This document shows, one piece after another, positions 1 through 12,158 of a stretch of 64,000 nucleotides of DNA. The translations under genes and the position numbers were made by a program. Positions within the stretch are counted from its first letter, which is position 1, and each line of letters begins with the position of its first letter. This DNA is from Anaspis maculata (Eukaryota > Arthropoda > Insecta > Coleoptera > Scraptiidae), in assembly GCA_949128115.1 (NCBI GenBank), contig OX421966.1, forward strand, positions 5,456,001 to 5,520,000, written 5' to 3'. The notes below the pieces were generated by a model. The model did no database searches. It worked only from the letters and a program-made list of their open reading frames with translations, and was not told the origin of the DNA.

Positions 1-640
1 ATACGCATGGGTTTCTTTGACGTGTTCTTCCCATGTGTGCCTGTCAGCGAATACGTCACTTCTCCTTTGCGATCAAATTGACAGTTTGACATGTTTCATG
101 ATTTCTTGTTTTTGTTTTGTTAATCTGATTTGGTGTTCATTTCATTGTTGTAAATTCTTGCGTTGTCTTAACAATTTGTAATCATTTTTCTTGTTCCATT
201 TGTTTGTGTTTTGTTGTTCTTCATTCATGTTGTGTCATTTTTATCACTGTCAATTTCTTGTTGTGAGGTGTTTTGAGAAAAGAAACAAACTCATTCAAAA
301 CTTTGCAATTGATTTTCAATAAACATTCATTTTGCTTGCATTCCATTCGCGTTTCATTCAAGAATCAAACCTTATCCCCAACGACACATTCTCATCTCGA
401 GTAAGAACTCAACAACACAACGTAGGTAAAAGGTAAACAACGTCAAGAAGGGAAGGGATAACGACGATCACTGCCAACATCGAAAACGGGGTTACACATA
501 GACGGGTTACATTACAGGAATGGTACCATAGCTGGGTACACTACAGAAGTGGTGTCGTGAACAGGGTTACACTACAGAAATGGTGCCGTGACCAGGATAC
601 ACTACAGAGTGGTGCCGTGACCAGGATACACTACAATACT
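1..640 (+). mobile_element. LTR-retrotransposon-like debris with PBS-like tandem repeats
   Basis: T-rich sequence followed by an AATAAA-type signal near 318, then 480-640 holds four to five degenerate units of about 30-37 bp built on GGTGCCGTGACCAGGATACA-CTACAG. A GGTGCCGTGACC-type string just after an LTR is what I remember of BEL/Pao-type retrotransposon 5' regions, so a decayed LTR plus leader is the likeliest reading. No gag or pol reading frame is present and the left LTR boundary is not in the window. The family assignment is inference. Confidence 0.35.
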
Positions 641-1114
641 TATGATTTCTAAATAAACAGTAGTGAAGACAACTGATTTGTTTGTTTTTCAATTATAATT
701 GATTGCGGGAAAAATAGAACAGTAATTTAATAATTACCGAAACGTCCTATCACAAGAGATAGATTCATTTTAAAAACTTTGTTTAGTTAATTGGTATCCA
801 AATTTATACAAACATTTTGCATCATGTAGCACTGGATTTTTTCTTTTTTCATAATTACTCATACTTTTTCTAAATAAAACAAAGTGATATTCAAGAACGT
901 GTTTTATTCCCTATGATATACAGTTCCAACATTAATATCTAGTTATTCCATTCAATAAAAGTATGGTTTCTTTATAATCATTCAGATCACTAGAAGACCA
1001 TGTTGCGCTATCTGATCCCGTAGTCCAACGTCCAACCAAGCTCTGCTTGTGGGTTGGTTTCACCTTTGGCAATATTTTTCTCCAACCACTCGACGATGTT
1101 CCGATGTCCTTCAC
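641..1114. other. AT-rich intergenic, nothing recognised
   Basis: AT-rich DNA without a convincing exon, repeat or RNA. The short minus-strand frames around 932-1321 have no codon-like character and run through the neighbouring MITE. Confidence 0.5.
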
Positions 1115-1117
1115 TTA

Positions 1118-1256
1118 TAGTGTTTTCGAGTCGCCAGAGCCGAGCCGGCTCGGCTCAGAAATCGCTATAACTGATTGACCAGGGATTTTCGAGAACCAAT
1201 CAAATCCCCTGATTTTAGAGCCGAAGCGGCTCGGCTCTAGCGACTCGAAAACGCTA
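1118..1256. mobile_element. 139 bp MITE with TTA target duplication (PIF/Harbinger type)
   Basis: The ends are inverted repeats of about 28 bp: TAGTGTTTTCGAGTCGCC at the left and the complement of TAGCGTTTTCGAGTCGCT at the right, continuing into GAGCCGAGCC. TTA occurs directly outside both ends (1115-1117 and 1257-1259). A three-base TTA duplication is typical of PIF/Harbinger-derived MITEs. No coding capacity. Confidence 0.65.
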
Positions 1257-1259
1257 TTA

Positions 1260-1788
1260 GATTGGGCTGATGTAGGCAACCAACCACACAACAACATCCA
1301 GAAATTTGAACTGTTCTTCAACGCGTTGTTCCTTCTTTATTTTTCTTTGCAAAAATCAAAATTTCTGGATAATCCGCAAATTTTATTATAGATTATCATT
1401 TCACACGCCATTCTGAGTGATTTCTCTATTTTTCGTTTGGATTTGCGTGTGGCCGTTATCTGTACTGGACCCAAAGTAGCTTTAGATTTTTTCAATCGAA
1501 TTCGGTGCGTCGATCAGCACAGCAGCTGCCTGTTCTCCATGTCGGAAGATGGCGTGGCTGGCGATGAAATGACACACCGTCGCCCGCGAACATCCATTCA
1601 TCGACTCCTCTCCCCTCCACCTTGGCTCCACCCTCGACTCCAACCACCAAACCAATAATACTCCGCTACCTATTTACTGTTGGCGTGGAGCTACGTTTCT
1701 TTTGTTGGTGAAATTGACTAGTTAACAATAAATTGTTTTTGTTTCTCTTGTCGCTGAAATCACTAGGTACCAGATTTGTTATCACAAA
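1260..1788 (+). promoter_or_regulatory. 5' flank and probable 5'UTR of the zinc-finger gene
   Basis: This stretch should hold the promoter and untranslated exon(s). An ATG at 1539 opens a 40-codon frame that contains AAGATGGCG, a YY1/Pho-like motif, but it ends in a stop before the main frame and is probably untranslated or a short upstream ORF. A pyrimidine-rich run before the AG at 1765-1766 or 1772-1773 could be a splice acceptor for the short exon ending at 1790. No clear TATA box seen. Confidence 0.35.
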
Positions 1789-3494
1789 ATGTAAGTCGCT
1801 GGCGAATGCCTCGAAAAAGTTTCTGTCAAGTCATATTTCCCTGCTATTTCAGGTTAGAACTACCACCCGAAATTGCTGACGCGTACTGGTGTTTGCAATG
1901 TTCGCATCGAACTGAATCCGTCTTTCAACTCGACCACCACGTCCAGAGGAATCACAAAAATGTTTATGCAGCAGAACTGTACCATGCCATCGTCGAACCG
2001 GGACAGTTCTCTTGCATCTGCTGCGACTTCAAGACCTACTATCAGTTCGAACTGTACGAACATTGCAAACAACTACATAATCTGAGGAGCGGTAACAATG
2101 AAAATCGGACTTTTTGTGAGGAAATTGGAAGATATCCGTGTGACTACTGTAGCTACGAATCGGATTCAGGTTTATCTCTGATCAGACATCACGAAAATTT
2201 ATGTGGGAAGGAACTGACAAGCGTACCACAAGAAACTACCCGAGCTGAATCGCCTGATGGGGCTGTTCCAAAGAAGAACATCAGAGATGTTGAAGTAATG
2301 GAATCAAACATCTCGACCCACGGTTCAAGTAAAAAAATCAACTGGTTTCGGTGCAATCATTGTTCGTACCAATCCAAAAAGAAGTCAAAATTGAAAAGGC
2401 ACATGTTGACACATGTTACGGACGAAGAAATCAATTGGTTTCAGTGCAATCATTGTTCGCACCGAACTAAACAAAAGTCAAATTTGAAAGCACACATGTT
2501 GAAACATGCCGCAAATGAAGAAATCGACTGGTTCCAGTGTAACCAATGTTCGTATCAAGCCAAACTAAAATGGAGTTTGAAAACGCACATGTTGAAACAT
2601 ACTGCCGCTGAAGAAATCAACTGGTTTCAGTGCAATGATTGTTCATACCGTAGTAACCGGAAAACACATTTGATTTCGCACATGAAGAAACATGCTGCGA
2701 GTGAAGAAGTGAACTGGTTCCATTGCAATCATTGTTTATACCGAGCCAAACAAAAACAAGTTTTGAGAACGCATATTATGTTGACACACGCTACAAATGA
2801 AGAAATCGACTGGTTCCAGTGTAACATTTGTTCGTACCAAGCTAAACAAAAACGAAGTTTGAAGAACCACATGTTGTCACACGCTACAAATGAAGTACTG
2901 TCAACCGTCAACTGTCAAGTCAACTGGTTCCAGTGTAATCATTGTTCGTACCGAACCAAACGAAAATCAAGTTTGAAAAAGCACATGATAACACACGCTA
3001 CTGATAAAGAAATCATCTGGTTCCAGTGCAACGTTTGTTCGTACCGATCCAAGTGTAAATATGAATTGAAAAGGCATAACATCTCCAAACACGCCACAAG
3101 TGATGAAATCAACTGGTTCCAGTGCAACGTTTGTTCGCACCGAGTCAAGTTTAAATCAGATTTGAAAAGGCATAACAAGTCGAAACACGCTACAAATGAA
3201 GAAATCAACTGGTTCCACTGCAACGCTTGTCCGTACCGAGCCAAGCGTAAATCACTTTTAAAAAGGCATGGCATATCGAAACACGCTACAAATGAAGAAA
3301 TTGACTGGTTCCATTGCAACCATTGTCCGTACCGAGCCAAGCGTAAATCAGTTTTGAAAAACCATATCATATCGAAACACGCTACAAATGAAGAAATCGA
3401 CTGGTTTCAATGCAACCATTGTTCGTATCGAGGTAAACTCAAGTCATATTTTAAAATGCACATGTTGAGACGACATAATGCGAACGCCGAATAA
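1789..3494 (+). CDS. C2H2 zinc-finger protein, 15 fingers
   Basis: Predicted nuclear DNA-binding protein of 547 aa, coded by join(1789..1790,1853..3494). Fingers 1-3 (about residues 14-35, 55-76, 97-118) are spaced apart; finger 3 ends in Cys instead of His. A linker of about 50 residues follows. Fingers 4-15 (about 168-540) are tandem and nearly identical, of form F-x-C-N-x-C-S-Y-x-[AST]-K-x-K-x-x-L-K-x-H, and joined by HATNEEI-[DN]-W instead of the usual TGEKP linker. This suggests a recent finger expansion in one lineage. No KRAB, ZAD or BTB domain is visible. The start is chosen because a 62 nt intron with consensus ends (GTAAGT...TTTCAG, 1791-1852) joins AT to G and makes ATG-Leu-Glu-Leu. 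If the intron is retained, an in-frame ATG at 1806 gives a longer N-terminus. Broken relatives lie at 40.9-41.9 kb. DNA target unknown. Confidence 0.85.
1791..1852 (+). other. Intron that splits the zinc-finger start codon
   Basis: 62 nt intron, donor GTAAGT, acceptor CTATTTCAG. The AT at 1789-1790 and the G at 1853 form the initiator ATG only after splicing. The intron has no stop in the main frame and holds an in-frame ATG at 1806. Confidence 0.7.
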
Positions 3495-3789
3495 GTACCT
3501 AAGGTATCACTACTGGTTCCAGTGTAACAAACCCTGTTGGACGGAAACCTCGCTGGACTAAATGAAGTGGGGAAGCGGACCGATAGCCGTACGAGGCGTT
3601 CATCTGTGCGTCTCTGTGTGCAGCTCTGAGAGAATCACCCAAGCCATCATGAAATATCTATTTTAGTCACAGTTGTTACTAAATGCGCGTTTGTGACCGA
3701 GAGAGAGAAAACTTTATTTAAACATGTGGGCTGCCCGTTCACCCCGGGATTCTTTTTCCAAGATATATTTTATGTGGGATGACCAGCTT

Positions 3790-3795
3790 AATAAA
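3790..3795 (+). terminator. Polyadenylation signal AATAAA of the zinc-finger gene
   Basis: Canonical AATAAA about 300 nt past the stop codon at 3494, followed by GT-rich sequence. Best candidate 3' end. Confidence 0.45.
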
Positions 3796-3799
3796 GGTA

Positions 3800-6039
3800 G
3801 GGTCTGTATTCCACATTTTTATAAAATGAATTGGTTGCGGAGATTGGAAACAAATCACGTGAAGACGAAACGCGATACCATCTTTCTCTTCCTCTTCTCT
3901 CTTTCTCATTGTAAGACAATTAATTATTCATGCTTTGTATTTGTAGGTACCAATATTTGCTTTGTGACTATAATAACTATTCTATGGTTGAATTGACCAA
4001 TTGTTTTTTTTTTCATTTCAAAATGACAACTAATTACGCATTATTTAGAAGGCTTACATTACATGCCATAATGGTCGCTTGAGCACGGACCCCTATAGTT
4101 TCACATGCCTCCTCCTAAAGGAAAGAATATTGAAGCGCGCTTACCGCATCAGAAACTACCCCGTGCGTCCTCGGTCGTCCCCGATCCACGTAACAGGAAT
4201 AAAAATGACGTGGTGGTGGCACCGATTACGCTATCGAACCTAGTTTCAAGGCCTTTTCGGACAACCAAGGACGCATTCGTCATTTATAAATAACTACCAC
4301 GATATCCTCCCCACATGAATACCATATCTTGAAAGCTCCGGTGGTACAGTTGGTACCATAACGGTGGAATATTCATTATTACCATAACCCCCTTCCATCC
4401 CTCACGCATATGGTATACTTTATCAACAATAATACTTACACTTGAAATATTTTCTTATAGGCACCCCAGAGTATTATATGTATAAGAATGTTAAGCGGTG
4501 GAATCATTATTTCAATACGTCAAGTACTAGGTAGTAAACTACTTTTTTAGGCGATCAACCAAAAATACGTTGTTTGGAGTGCTCTGTTGCGGCCCTAAAG
4601 TTGAACTTTTTTGTACGCTTATGTCAAAACCACTTTACGGTCGCTAAACTTCACTTGTTTGTTCGCTGCGGCACGGGTTGCATAACGAAGGTTTCAAACT
4701 ATTTCCTGCTAATTCACGAAACTGTAATTTATATAGTTTATATTGAATTACCACAATAATAAGCCTCAGAAGGTTATTGTTGCAGACGTTGGTTTAAATC
4801 GGGCATGGTCTGCACTACACCAAACGAACCTGCCTTTGTTAATTTTTTCACTTCAAAACTGCTGACCCATTCATTATTTTTGTTGAAATCTGGTGATTCA
4901 CAGATGTTTCAACCTCATAGTTCTACACCTTATAACCCAACTTTCGTCGGAGCGAACGGCGCTCGAGTATTTGGAGAGCGTGGGTCGCGGATGGTTTTAG
5001 ACGTTTCCTGAAATTTCGATGTTGACGGGCGCCAAGTGATTCGAAATTAATTTTTATCTCTACCTGTTTAGTTGCACTTATGCCTGAATCACTAAAGGCA
5101 AACGGTTGTTTTAAAATTAAAAGGAGAGAGAACTTTAAAATAATTAAGTGGAGAACAATAAATGAATTTTTGGAAGAATGGTCAGTTTTATTCAGAACTT
5201 GGTGTGGATAATACTTCAGACGTAGAATAAACAATAGTTGATAAATTTGAGAATATTACTTGATAATTTAAATGAAACAAACGGAGAAAATAGCATTGAT
5301 TGAAATTAAAGGAATATTGCGAGAGACGGTAAGTATTCAAATTTTTATATAGAGAATCGCGACGCGGTTTTAAATTAATTAATCCCGTTGTGAGTGCACT
5401 CAAAAAAGGGGAAGATAGGTGGAAAAACTTGTTCTTACTAAAACGTTGCAATATTCAATCATAACAAAAAGATAAAGAAATTAAGGTAATAAGCAAATAG
5501 TTAAACTTGAAGAGTGAGGCAAATAATTGATTTTTAAAAAGGTAATTAAGAAAGAAGAAATAAAGGTTCTGGCCTGGCCTTGTTCCTTATGGTGGCAGCG
5601 CAGCTCTCTCCTGGACGGAGTCCTTAGGGGAAGAGATTGGCAGCTGTGGTGGAAGTTTTCTGCTGACGAGACGATGGCTGTGCCGAAGGCTTTATGCTCA
5701 AATCTTGCTCGTTGAAAGACGAAGAGAGAAGAAAGGAAACTTGCATATGGAATTCGTTGGTTTCGGCCGGGTCAAAAAAAAAACACTTTCTTCACCACTT
5801 TTTAGGTGGTTCGGAATACCATCCCGGCAAAAAAAACCCTTTTTTTCACAAAAGGGTTGCAACTTAAATAATTGCCTGCGGCGAAAAGTTAAAATTTAAT
5901 TGTTGTTGCCAACTTGTGTTCGCTTCGACCGCGGCACCCAGAGTGAACTCTCAGATCTTCCCCACCCGACAGGCCAACTCGGTCAATCCCCGCCACGCAT
6001 CCAGGTTTGCGAATCTAACCCGAAGTTGTACACTTCGTG
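3800..6039. other. Intergenic, no gene recognised
   Basis: AT-rich DNA. A frame at 4105-4293 begins MPPPKGKN and has a coding-like feel but no recognised domain and no matched splice partners. I see no repeat with clear ends between 4.3 and 5.9 kb. Confidence 0.4.
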
Positions 6040-7165
6040 GAGAATGTGGGAAATTTAAAATGCCACAACCTTTTCCAGTTGTAGTTCAGAAAATATCAAT
6101 TGTATTTCAGATATCGTCAATTGAATTTCAGAATTTATCAAGTGTAGTTCTGAAAGCGTCAATCCACGTTTACCATCACGTACATCACTTCAGCGCATAC
6201 ATGAGAACGCATACCTGCAGAGCGCGGTAATTTCAATTTTGACGCACGCAAGTGTCACTGTCAATGGCAACTGTCAATCAATAATCGAAATATAAACAAA
6301 CAACAAACATAACCTCTCAACCATTCAACATTTAATATTGTTCAGAATGAAATGTTACGTGCCGTATGGCAGAAAGACGCAGAAAAGATTCAGGTGATAC
6401 GAAACACAACGAGCTGCAAGGCGATCGACGAAAAAAGAGCGTTATTTGGTTAGGTCTGTCGAAACGTCAAATCGACGTCAAGCGCTGTCAACTTGTTGTC
6501 GTGATATAGATATGGCAACGTCCTACTTTCACAGGTATGCGCAGAAGCCTTTCGGGAAACGTGGATTGTATTTCGGATTAGTCACTTGTAGTTCAGAAGG
6601 CGTCAATTGTAGTTCAGAAGACATCAGTTGCATCTCAGATTAGTAAAATGTAGTTCAGAAAGTATCAATTTTATTCGGACTCCTGCAAATTGGGGCACTT
6701 TTGCACAACCACAGCTTCGAACTCTTGATCTTCTTGTATGATGAACTGCAGATATTCGGCACATCTTCTGTGTAACAGATGCCTGCGGGGGTGTTAATCG
6801 CACGACCGGCTTCCGCAGCATTGAAGAACGACAAATGCTACAAATAGATATAAATTATTTTCTGAACAACAAATGACATGTTCTTAAATACAAATCACGC
6901 TTTCTGATATTCAAATGATCATTTCTGATATACAAATGATGCTTTCTCAAATTCAATTTATTAATCTGAAATACAATTGACTGTTTCTGAAATACATTTG
7001 ACTAATCTGAAATAAAATTGATACTTTCTGAACTACATTTTACTAATCTGGAATGCAATTGACGTCTTCTGAACTAAAATTGACGATATCTGAAATACAA
7101 CTGATATTTTCTGAACTACAACTGGAAAAGGTGTAGTAGTGGCATTTGCAACTTTCCTCTGGAAG
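6040..7165. mobile_element. Foldback element with ~24 bp subrepeats, interrupted by another element
   Basis: Both arms consist of degenerate units around GTAGTTCAGAAxxxxTCAATT: left arm about 6060-6161 and 6567-6690, right arm in inverted orientation about 6850-7130. The outer ends also match in inverted form (AAATGCCACAACCTTTTCC at about 6057 against GGAAAAGGTGTAGTAGTGGC at about 7125). The left arm is split by the TIR element at 6162-6566. No transposase frame. Confidence 0.6.
6162..6566 (+). mobile_element. ~405 bp TIR element, family A copy 1
   Basis: Ends are ATCCACGTTTACC and GGGAAACGTGGAT. The interior resembles an insect promoter, 5'UTR and first exon: it has several TGTCA motifs, AAACATAACCTC, then ATG at 6347 reading MKCYVPYGRKTQKRF, followed by CAG/GTGATA, a possible donor. 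Copies at 7331-7784 (opposite strand) and 44183-44551. No clear target duplication. Confidence 0.6.
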
Positions 7166-7330
7166 CCAGTTTTTCTCATGTTTTGCAACCTGCTGATTCT
7201 ACTCACATTTTTATCGTCAACATGGCCGTAATTTTAGTGATTTCGACTTCAAAGTTTCTCTTCATTGAAATTCACTTCAAGTCGCGTATTTCATTTCAGT
7301 AGGTACCAGAGCCGTAAAACCGAGCTTGCA

Positions 7331-7784
7331 ATCTACGTTTCCCGAAAGGTTTCTGCGCATACCTGTGAAAGTAGGACGTTGCCATATCTATATCACGACA
7401 ATAAGTTGACAACACTGTAATACGGTGTGCGTGTGTAATGTCACGCAAATTTCAGCTGACAGCGCTTGACGTCGATTTGACGTTTCGACAGATCTAACCA
7501 AATAACGCTCTTGTTTCGTCGATCGCCTTGCAGCTCGTTGTGTTTCGTATCACCTGAATCTTTTCTGCGTCTTTCTGCCATACGGCACGTAACATTTCAT
7601 TCTGAACAATATTGAATGTTGAATGGTTAGGAGGTTATGTTTGTTGTTTGTTTACATTTCGATTATTGATTGACAGTTGCCATTGACAGTGACACTTCGT
7701 GCGTCAAAATTGAAATTACCGCGCTCTGCAGGTATGCGTTCTCATGTATGCGCTGAAGTGATGTACGTGATGGTAAACGTGGAT
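7331..7784 (-). mobile_element. TIR element, family A copy 2, opposite orientation
   Basis: Same family as 6162-6566, reversed. It keeps the ATG-containing exon-like core and has about 45 bp of extra sequence near 7417-7462. Together with copy 1 it makes a large inverted repeat around the subrepeat foldback. Confidence 0.6.
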
Positions 7785-9716
7785 TCAAAAATAAAACACG
7801 CATTTTAGGTAGATAGTGTTACAGTTTTGTATATGTTTATTAACAGTCCAAAGGAGTAAATTACAATAATAATATAATGTATAGATAGACAATGGCAGTC
7901 ATTTCAGTCATCGAGAATAGATATGCCTACTTTACTATATTTTTTTACTTATCTCTCTAAAAAATACTATTGAGTATATGGTTTCAACTACTACTGCCGA
8001 GTAAGCTGAGGGAAGATTTGCAAGCAATCTACTACACAGCCACAGCCTTTCTTCACAAACTTGTATCGAGCCAGCAGAACAGCTCTCTATCCCTCTTTCT
8101 TTCATTATTGCGTTATGCAAGCACATATTGAGTAAGTAGCATTTTTATAGCGAAAAGCGGCTACCGTTCGCCTTGCGCCGGCTTGAAACTTTGAGCAAGG
8201 CGGCCGTGTATTCAAAGTGACGTTTCTCGGCCGCCTTGCTCGAATCTTCAAGCCGAGCCAACCAAGATGAACATTTACTATTTTACTAATTCTACAGTCA
8301 ACTCGTTTTATATATCTCTGTACAATGAACTTGTTGCTATTTTCCTTTTAATTCACTTTAGGAACCAGATTGAGTACTTAGTTTTATTTTAAACTGAGTT
8401 TTCTCTAGAGATAAACTCGTGGAGTTGACTGTACTTTTATTGTATACGATCACAATGTATTTTGATAAGCATTTTTATTTTTGTTCTAACAATATAGCTA
8501 CAGTAACAATGTTTAAAACTAGGTACTTAGGTATAATCAACCCATAAAAGAACGTTCAATTTCTTGAACGCCCTGTATATTTTCAAAATGATGGAAATTT
8601 CGACGGCAGACCAGCTGCGTCAGAATTTCTTATTATGGGGGAAATGGGAAATATAGAAAAATAATGTTTGTGTCAAGTAGATTGTGTTAACAAGTACATT
8701 TCAACCAGGAAACGAACCCTTGACTAACAGTAAGCTCATCAGTGTTTTGTCTTTTTTTTTACAAATCAGTCTTTAACGAATATTAGTCAATGGCTGGTGA
8801 AGAACCGATTATTTTGTTTTGATATGATGGAAGCGTTGCTTTATACGCGTGCCGTTTTGATTGGAAAGGAGCTTTTGACGCGGTAAGTAGTCGAGATTAT
8901 GACAGTATTATGTATAATGGTGAGATTTTAGGATCCACTTGTGAAAGATGCCAAGGCATACAAAGCTCGATTCGCGTGACTCGATGAGGCCGTGGATTGC
9001 TACTTCTCATGCCGAGGGCGTCACAATAGCTAGGGCTGGAACCAAAGAAATTAACAATTTTGACAGCTGAACGTCAGTGTCAAACTTGGTAAATTCAACC
9101 TCGCTGTTTGTTGTGGTTTTGATTGGTTAGTTATAGCTATAGTTAGTTAGTTAGTGCATGACTTTGAGCTGTCAACGCGAAGGACACACAGAGCTCATGG
9201 TGGTGAAAATAAGAACGTCTTGTGGCGATCTTTGACAGCAGACAGCTGGTAGACGACAGCTTCACCGTGGTTGTTGCAGCTTGTTTTGACATCAGAGATG
9301 CCATTATTTATTTGTCGTGTATTCGTTGGTTGTGCTTGTGCATGTTGTGATGGAACCACCACGTAAAGGAAATTTAAAATGTTTAATAAAATGTTTTTAG
9401 TAGGGAACCTAATTATCACGCGACCGGTCGGCCGGCGTAAGGGTACCGCATTCTGGCTGAGCGTTTGTTTACTAAATGGCCTCACGGAGTTAGGGAGTGA
9501 CAGCTGTCGGCATCACGGAAGGCCATAGGCGTCCGTCTCAACGGGCTCTGGCTGTCAAGAGCGTGTTTATTTTGGATTTAGGTGTACAAATTCGTGTGAG
9601 AGGTGGATATGACTTGCCCGATGAGTTCTAAAACACGTCTTGTATGCTGCTATATGAATGAAATTTTCATGTATGTTCGGTTGCGGACATCAAGCAACAG
9701 CACCGGACCCCGCAAA
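7785..9716. other. Intergenic with two small inverted repeats
   Basis: An inverted repeat at 8177-8258 pairs GGCTTGAAACTTTGAGCAAG with a near copy and is GC-rich. Another at 8292-8434 has CTACAGTCAACTC and GAGTTGACTGTA at its ends. Both look like small MITE-type hairpins. No gene recognised. TGACAG/TGTCA motifs are frequent near 9055-9300, as in insect promoters, but no exon follows. Confidence 0.4.
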
Positions 9717-10792
9717 GGACCCCGCACGATTCTTATGGAAAATGGCTCCCGGTTAAATTCTCTGAATTTTTGATATGTTGTAGCTCATGAGATACTTATC
9801 AAATATCGTGAATCCCAAACTCAAATTATGGACAGTTTTTTACCCACAGGGGGTTGAAGTTGGAGGTTTTGACGGCTTAAAAATCATATTCTGACGTAAA
9901 TGAAAGCTTTTTATTTGGTTTATCTTCAAGTTGTGTTTCATGCTAAATGTCTTAATTTGACAGAAAAATATCAACCCCCTCCTCCACCCTCAACCCCTAT
10001 CTACCATCATAAAATTCGAGATTTCTCTCAAAAGCCATGCAGATGGCTTCTGTGAGTTAAATTATGAATTTTGACATGAGAATTATTTTCCACCCCTAAT
10101 GTTGGGGTGCCGATTTTCCAATTTTCCTCGGTTAATTTCGCTGAATTTTTGGTATTGTGTACTTCTAATTCTGCTGAACAAAAAGTTACCGTGCCTATAC
10201 TTATTCCTATGGACAGTTTTCGTTCTACATGGGACTGAATTTGAATATTTGAGAGCATGAATATTGAACTTCAGTCCCCTGTAGAAAAAAAACTGTTCAT
10301 AGAAATAAGTTTTGGTATGAGAACTTTTTGTTCAGCAGAACTAGAAGTACACAATATCAAAAATTCAGCGAAATTAACCGAGGAAAATTGGAAAATCGGC
10401 ACCCCAACATTAGGGGTGGAAAATAATTTTTATGTCAAAATTCATAAATTAAATCACAGAAGCCATCTGCATGGCTTTTGAGAGTAATCTCGAATGTTAT
10501 GATAGTAGATAGGGGTTGGGGGTGGAGGAGGGGGTTGATATTTTTCTGTAAAATAAATACATTCAGCATGAAACACAACTTGAAGAGAAACCAAATAAAA
10601 AGCTTTTATTAACGTCATAATATCATTTTGAAGCCGTCAAAACCCCCAACTTCAACCCCCTGTGGGTAAAAAACTGTCCATTATTTGAGTTTGGGGTTCA
10701 CCGTATTTGATGAGTATCTCATGAGCTACAACATATCAAAAATTCAGAGAATTTAACCGGGAGCCATTTTCCATAAGAATCGTGCGGGGTCC
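9717..10792. mobile_element. Spy-like palindromic element, copy 1, between AAA and TTT
   Basis: 1,076 bp, nearly a perfect inverted repeat over its whole length. Its ends are GGACCCCGCACGATTC and the exact complement. It is flanked by AAA (9714-9716) and TTT (10793-10795) with no duplication. Precise insertion between AAA and TTT without a target-site duplication is the published hallmark of Spy transposons. Both arms carry the same CCACCCCTAATGTTGGGGTG and TTACCCACAGGGGGTTG blocks. No transposase, so non-autonomous. Confidence 0.7.
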
Positions 10793-10795
10793 TTT

Positions 10796-12158
10796 CCTTT
10801 TCTCTCCGCTCATGATACATTTTGACACATAGCTGAATTTTAGCCCCTCCCATCGGCCCTTAGCAACGGATCATTGCGTAACCCTTGTACAGCCAAAGCT
10901 GTCGATAATCTAGCAACCCTAGTTTTTAGTCGTCACGAGCGCCATCTAGTTAGGTGTTCGCTAACTAGATCGCTTCCACAAGGGTTTCACACTGTGCGAC
11001 GGCGCTACATGTCATGCACGTAGCCCATACTAAAAGAGCCTTCAGCAGGTTCAGTGGCGCCTCTATCGGCGAACACTTTAACTATACAAAATTGTATGCA
11101 AGTTCAAGAGTTCGCCCATCATCACCATGATTATAGTGCATACTTATTACGCGCAAGTCAAATGCCAGATATATGTCGAAAGTGACAGTTCGAAATGTCA
11201 TTGAACTAGTGACGACCTCTATAGGTCGCGGGAACAAAAACGGCGTCCTAAAGATGGGTATATGGTATAATGCTATTTTCACTAGTACCTACTTGTAATT
11301 ACAATTTTCTTTAGTAGTAAAGTTGTAATGAATACCTATATAGATAATTTATTGAACAATTGTCGCTCCATCAAAAAAATTAATGTGCTAAACTCAAGAT
11401 TTGACTGGGTAATGTCAAAAACAAGCGAATCTCTACAGCAGTACCTTGGTACGCCATCATGCGCCAAGCACGGGCAAGAATCTGACAAGAAGCGCTTTCG
11501 TTGTGCCGGCAGGAGCTTCTCGGGTAGATCACTAGACAAAGAAAGAAGATCCTGCTGGGCCGTGATTGGCGTATGTATCTACTCTCTCTATCTAGTGATC
11601 TGCTCAGAGCAGCTCCTGGCGGCTGAGAAGCGCGGAAATGCGCAATGCGCTGTTGCCACGTCAGGCATACTTGCAACGTTGCCATAGCGGGTGTCAAGAT
11701 GACAGTTATGTTCCCGCGACCTATGCTAAAAGAGCCTTCAGCAGGTTCAGTGGCGCCTCTATCGGCGAACACTCTCGCTATATGAAATTATACATGAGTT
11801 CAAGAGTTCGCCCGCTCTCCGCGAAAATAGCGGTCGTCACCGTGATTATAGTGCATACTTATTACGCGCAAGTCAAATGTCAAATGCCAGATATGTCGAA
11901 AGTGACCACTAGCGACGACCTCTATTGCTTTTCAAGCACGTCGTAAAACAAGTCAAATTTCACCAGCGGACCCTAAATCATGCCGGCTTGCGTGATCATC
12001 GGTTTGTTTGAGCTTTTACAAAGGGCAGTGTTCGACAACAGCCTTCTTATATATTAGGATCTAAAACAGTTTCTGCCCTTTTCGGGTTCATATTCCTCCT
12101 ACGAAGAACTTACGGGTCTACTGTACTATTATCAACTATCACTGATTAATAAATATCC
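10796..12158. repeat. Two ~200 bp direct repeats, ~500 bp apart
   Basis: 11026-11222 and 11721-11926 share CTAAAAGAGCCTTCAGCAGG, the block ending GTGCATACTTATTACGCGC, and the block GACGACCTCTAT. The second copy has about 30 bp extra around 11812-11838. The 5' part of each looks promoter-like, so this may be a duplicated gene 5' region. At about 11979 the words ATGCCGGCTTGCGTGATCAT read MPACVI, like the start of a THAP domain, but nothing follows. Confidence 0.45.

Noticed and set aside
2939..3370. Minus-strand 143-codon frame within the zinc-finger gene
   Set aside because: Periodic antisense of the tandem fingers.
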